From: Terrilactibacillus tamarindi
GTDB lineage: Bacteria; Bacillota; Bacilli; Bacillales; Sporolactobacillaceae
Direction: 5' to 3'
Assembly: GCF_009718825.1 (NCBI RefSeq)
Contig: NZ_WNHB01000007.1
Location: 62,001-126,000 of the forward strand
Length of the DNA stretch: 64,000 nt
The translations under genes were made by a program, and so were the position numbers. Below the pieces are notes generated by a model that searched no databases, had not been told where the DNA came from, and saw only the letters and a list, made by a program, of their open reading frames with translations. This document shows, piece after piece, positions 63,319 through 64,000 of this stretch. Position 1 is the stretch's first letter; every line of letters begins with the position of its first letter.

Positions 63319-64000
63319 ATGGCTCAAGTACAGATTACTCTAAATGAACAACTTCTGCATCAATTATTTCTTGGTGATGCGAAAAAATCAGGAATGAACG
63401 CCCTTTTGGAGGCGATCTTAAATCAAGTGTTAAAAGCTCAGGCCAGTGAACAGCTTAAAGCAGAAAAATATGAACGCAGCGATGCCCGAACCGATTACCG
63501 AAATGGTTCTTATCCGCGTCAATTGAAGACACGTGTAGGAACGCTCACACTGGATGTACCCAGACTGCGTAATGGTCATTTCTCAACGGATCTTTTCAAT
63601 CGCTATCAGCGCAGTGAACAGGCACTGGTCCTCTCCTTGATGGAAATGGTCATCAACGGTGTTTCAACACGCAAGGTGAGTCAGATTACGGAAGAACTTT
63701 GCGGCACGGAGTTTTCGAAAACGACCGTTTCAGATCTTTGCGGACATCTGGATCCGATGGTCTCGGGCTGGAACAATCGTCCACTGAAGGGAAACTACCC
63801 TTTTCTCATTGTTGACGCGGTTTATACCAAAGTGCGTGAAGATGGGCGCGTTCGCTCCCGAGGTGTCCTGATCAGCTATGGAATCAATGATCTGGGCTAT
63901 CGAACCATTCTTGGTTTGAAAATCGATGACAGCGAAAGCACGGACGCTTGGAAAAACTATTTTGACTGGCTGAAAGCTCGTGGCTTGAAAGGCGTTGATG
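63319..64000 (+). CDS. IS256-family transposase, 3' end beyond the window
   Basis: ATG 63319 behind AAAGGAGAG; 227 codons are open to the window edge. The sequence EKYERSDARTDYRNGSYPRQ, GTLTLDVPRLRNG and FLIVDAVYTKVREDGRVRSR, then GVLISYGIN, is typical of IS256-type DDE transposases (mutator-like); the first catalytic aspartate is D166. Terminal repeats could not be assigned. It may delimit or have delivered the cargo block. Confidence 0.93.
   Translation, partial: MAQVQITLNEQLLHQLFLGDAKKSGMNALLEAILNQVLKAQASEQLKAEKYERSDARTDYRNGSYPRQLKTRVGTLTLDVPRLRNGHFSTDLFNRYQRSEQALVLSLMEMVINGVSTRKVSQITEELCGTEFSKTTVSDLCGHLDPMVSGWNNRPLKGNYPFLIVDAVYTKVREDGRVRSRGVLISYGINDLGYRTILGLKIDDSESTDAWKNYFDWLKARGLKGVD

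Larger units (their letters stand above)
40997..64000 (+). mobile_element. Tn916/ICEBs1-type integrative conjugative element with copper-resistance cargo (partial)
   Basis: From 41407 to 52957 the genes follow the Tn916 order orf23-22-21-oriT-20-19-18-17-16-15-14-13, with matching lengths. They are followed by copper genes, a PspA cluster and an IS256-type transposase. The left limit is placed at guaA because guaA 3' ends are known attachment sites and host synteny stops there. No int/xis, regulator or second copy of GAGTGGGAATAA is found, so the right end lies outside. Whether the PspA cluster and IS256 belong to the element is an inference. Confidence 0.75.

Noticed and set aside
1-64000. 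tRNA or rRNA genes
   Set aside because: None were recognised in any intergenic region on either strand; the element's attachment site therefore appears to be guaA rather than a tRNA.

Overview
The window is about 40 kb of low-GC Firmicutes (Bacillales) chromosome followed by about 23 kb of an integrated conjugative element. The evidence for Bacillales is the gene order hag - flaG - fliD - fliS - fliT - hpf - secA - prfB - yitT(yvjA) - ftsE - ftsX - ctpB - minJ - uvrB - uvrA - pspC/yvlD - hprK - lgt - ppaX - yvoF, then moxR - DUF58 - tgpA - guaA. These blocks are conserved around Bacillus subtilis relatives. Strong AGGAGG ribosome sites and frequent TTG/GTG starts fit. The species cannot be named; a Bacillaceae or Sporolactobacillaceae member is plausible.

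Region 1 (1-6100) is an accessory hot spot between flagellin and flaG. The window opens inside flagellin, whose last 37 codons are cut off by a 363-nt group I intron (429-791) with recognisable P, R and S core elements and a P1 helix that fixes the 5' splice site. Downstream lie three eroded copies of the flagellin 3' end, each keeping the 3' end of an intron (S element), a scrap of the last exon and its own terminator. They are separated by unrelated single genes: an IS200 tnpA pseudogene, a hypothetical gene, a ribbon-helix-helix protein and a minus-strand hypothetical gene. The block ends with a two-gene AAA ATPase plus DpnII/MboI-fold nuclease operon, a candidate phage-defence system, preceded by 10-bp phased repeats.

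Region 2 (6270-31240) is core genome: the flagellar cap/chaperone operon with a SigD promoter; hpf with a catabolite-repression site on its promoter; secA and prfB (programmed frameshift); the FtsEX cell-wall hydrolase module; ctpB and minJ; uvrBA with a LexA box; pspC-yvlD with a SigB-like promoter; and hprK-lgt-ppaX-yvoF. Region 3 (31250-41000) carries a Ca2+/H+ exchanger, a thermonuclease lipoprotein, a DUF421 membrane protein, the MoxR-DUF58-transglutaminase operon and guaA. A structured intergenic repeat family occurs three times (15.5, 30.0 and 39.1 kb).

Region 4 (about 41000-64000) is a Tn916/ICEBs1-type conjugative element directly after guaA. It has two DUF961 genes, the coupling ATPase, an oriT almost identical in design to that of Tn916, a MobT relaxase, ardA and the type IV secretion genes (TcpD, TcpE, VirB4, Orf15-like, CwlT, TcpC). 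Its cargo is copper resistance: a YdhK lipoprotein, a SHOCT protein, a Met-rich multicopper oxidase, CopA with a CsoR-type operator inside its promoter, and two CopZ paralogues, one of which has lost a metal-binding cysteine. A PspA - DUF4178 - DUF4247 envelope-stress cluster, a DUF1461 membrane protein and a partial IS256-family transposase behind a perfect 42-bp palindrome complete the window. No integrase or second attachment site is seen, so the element probably continues past the right edge.
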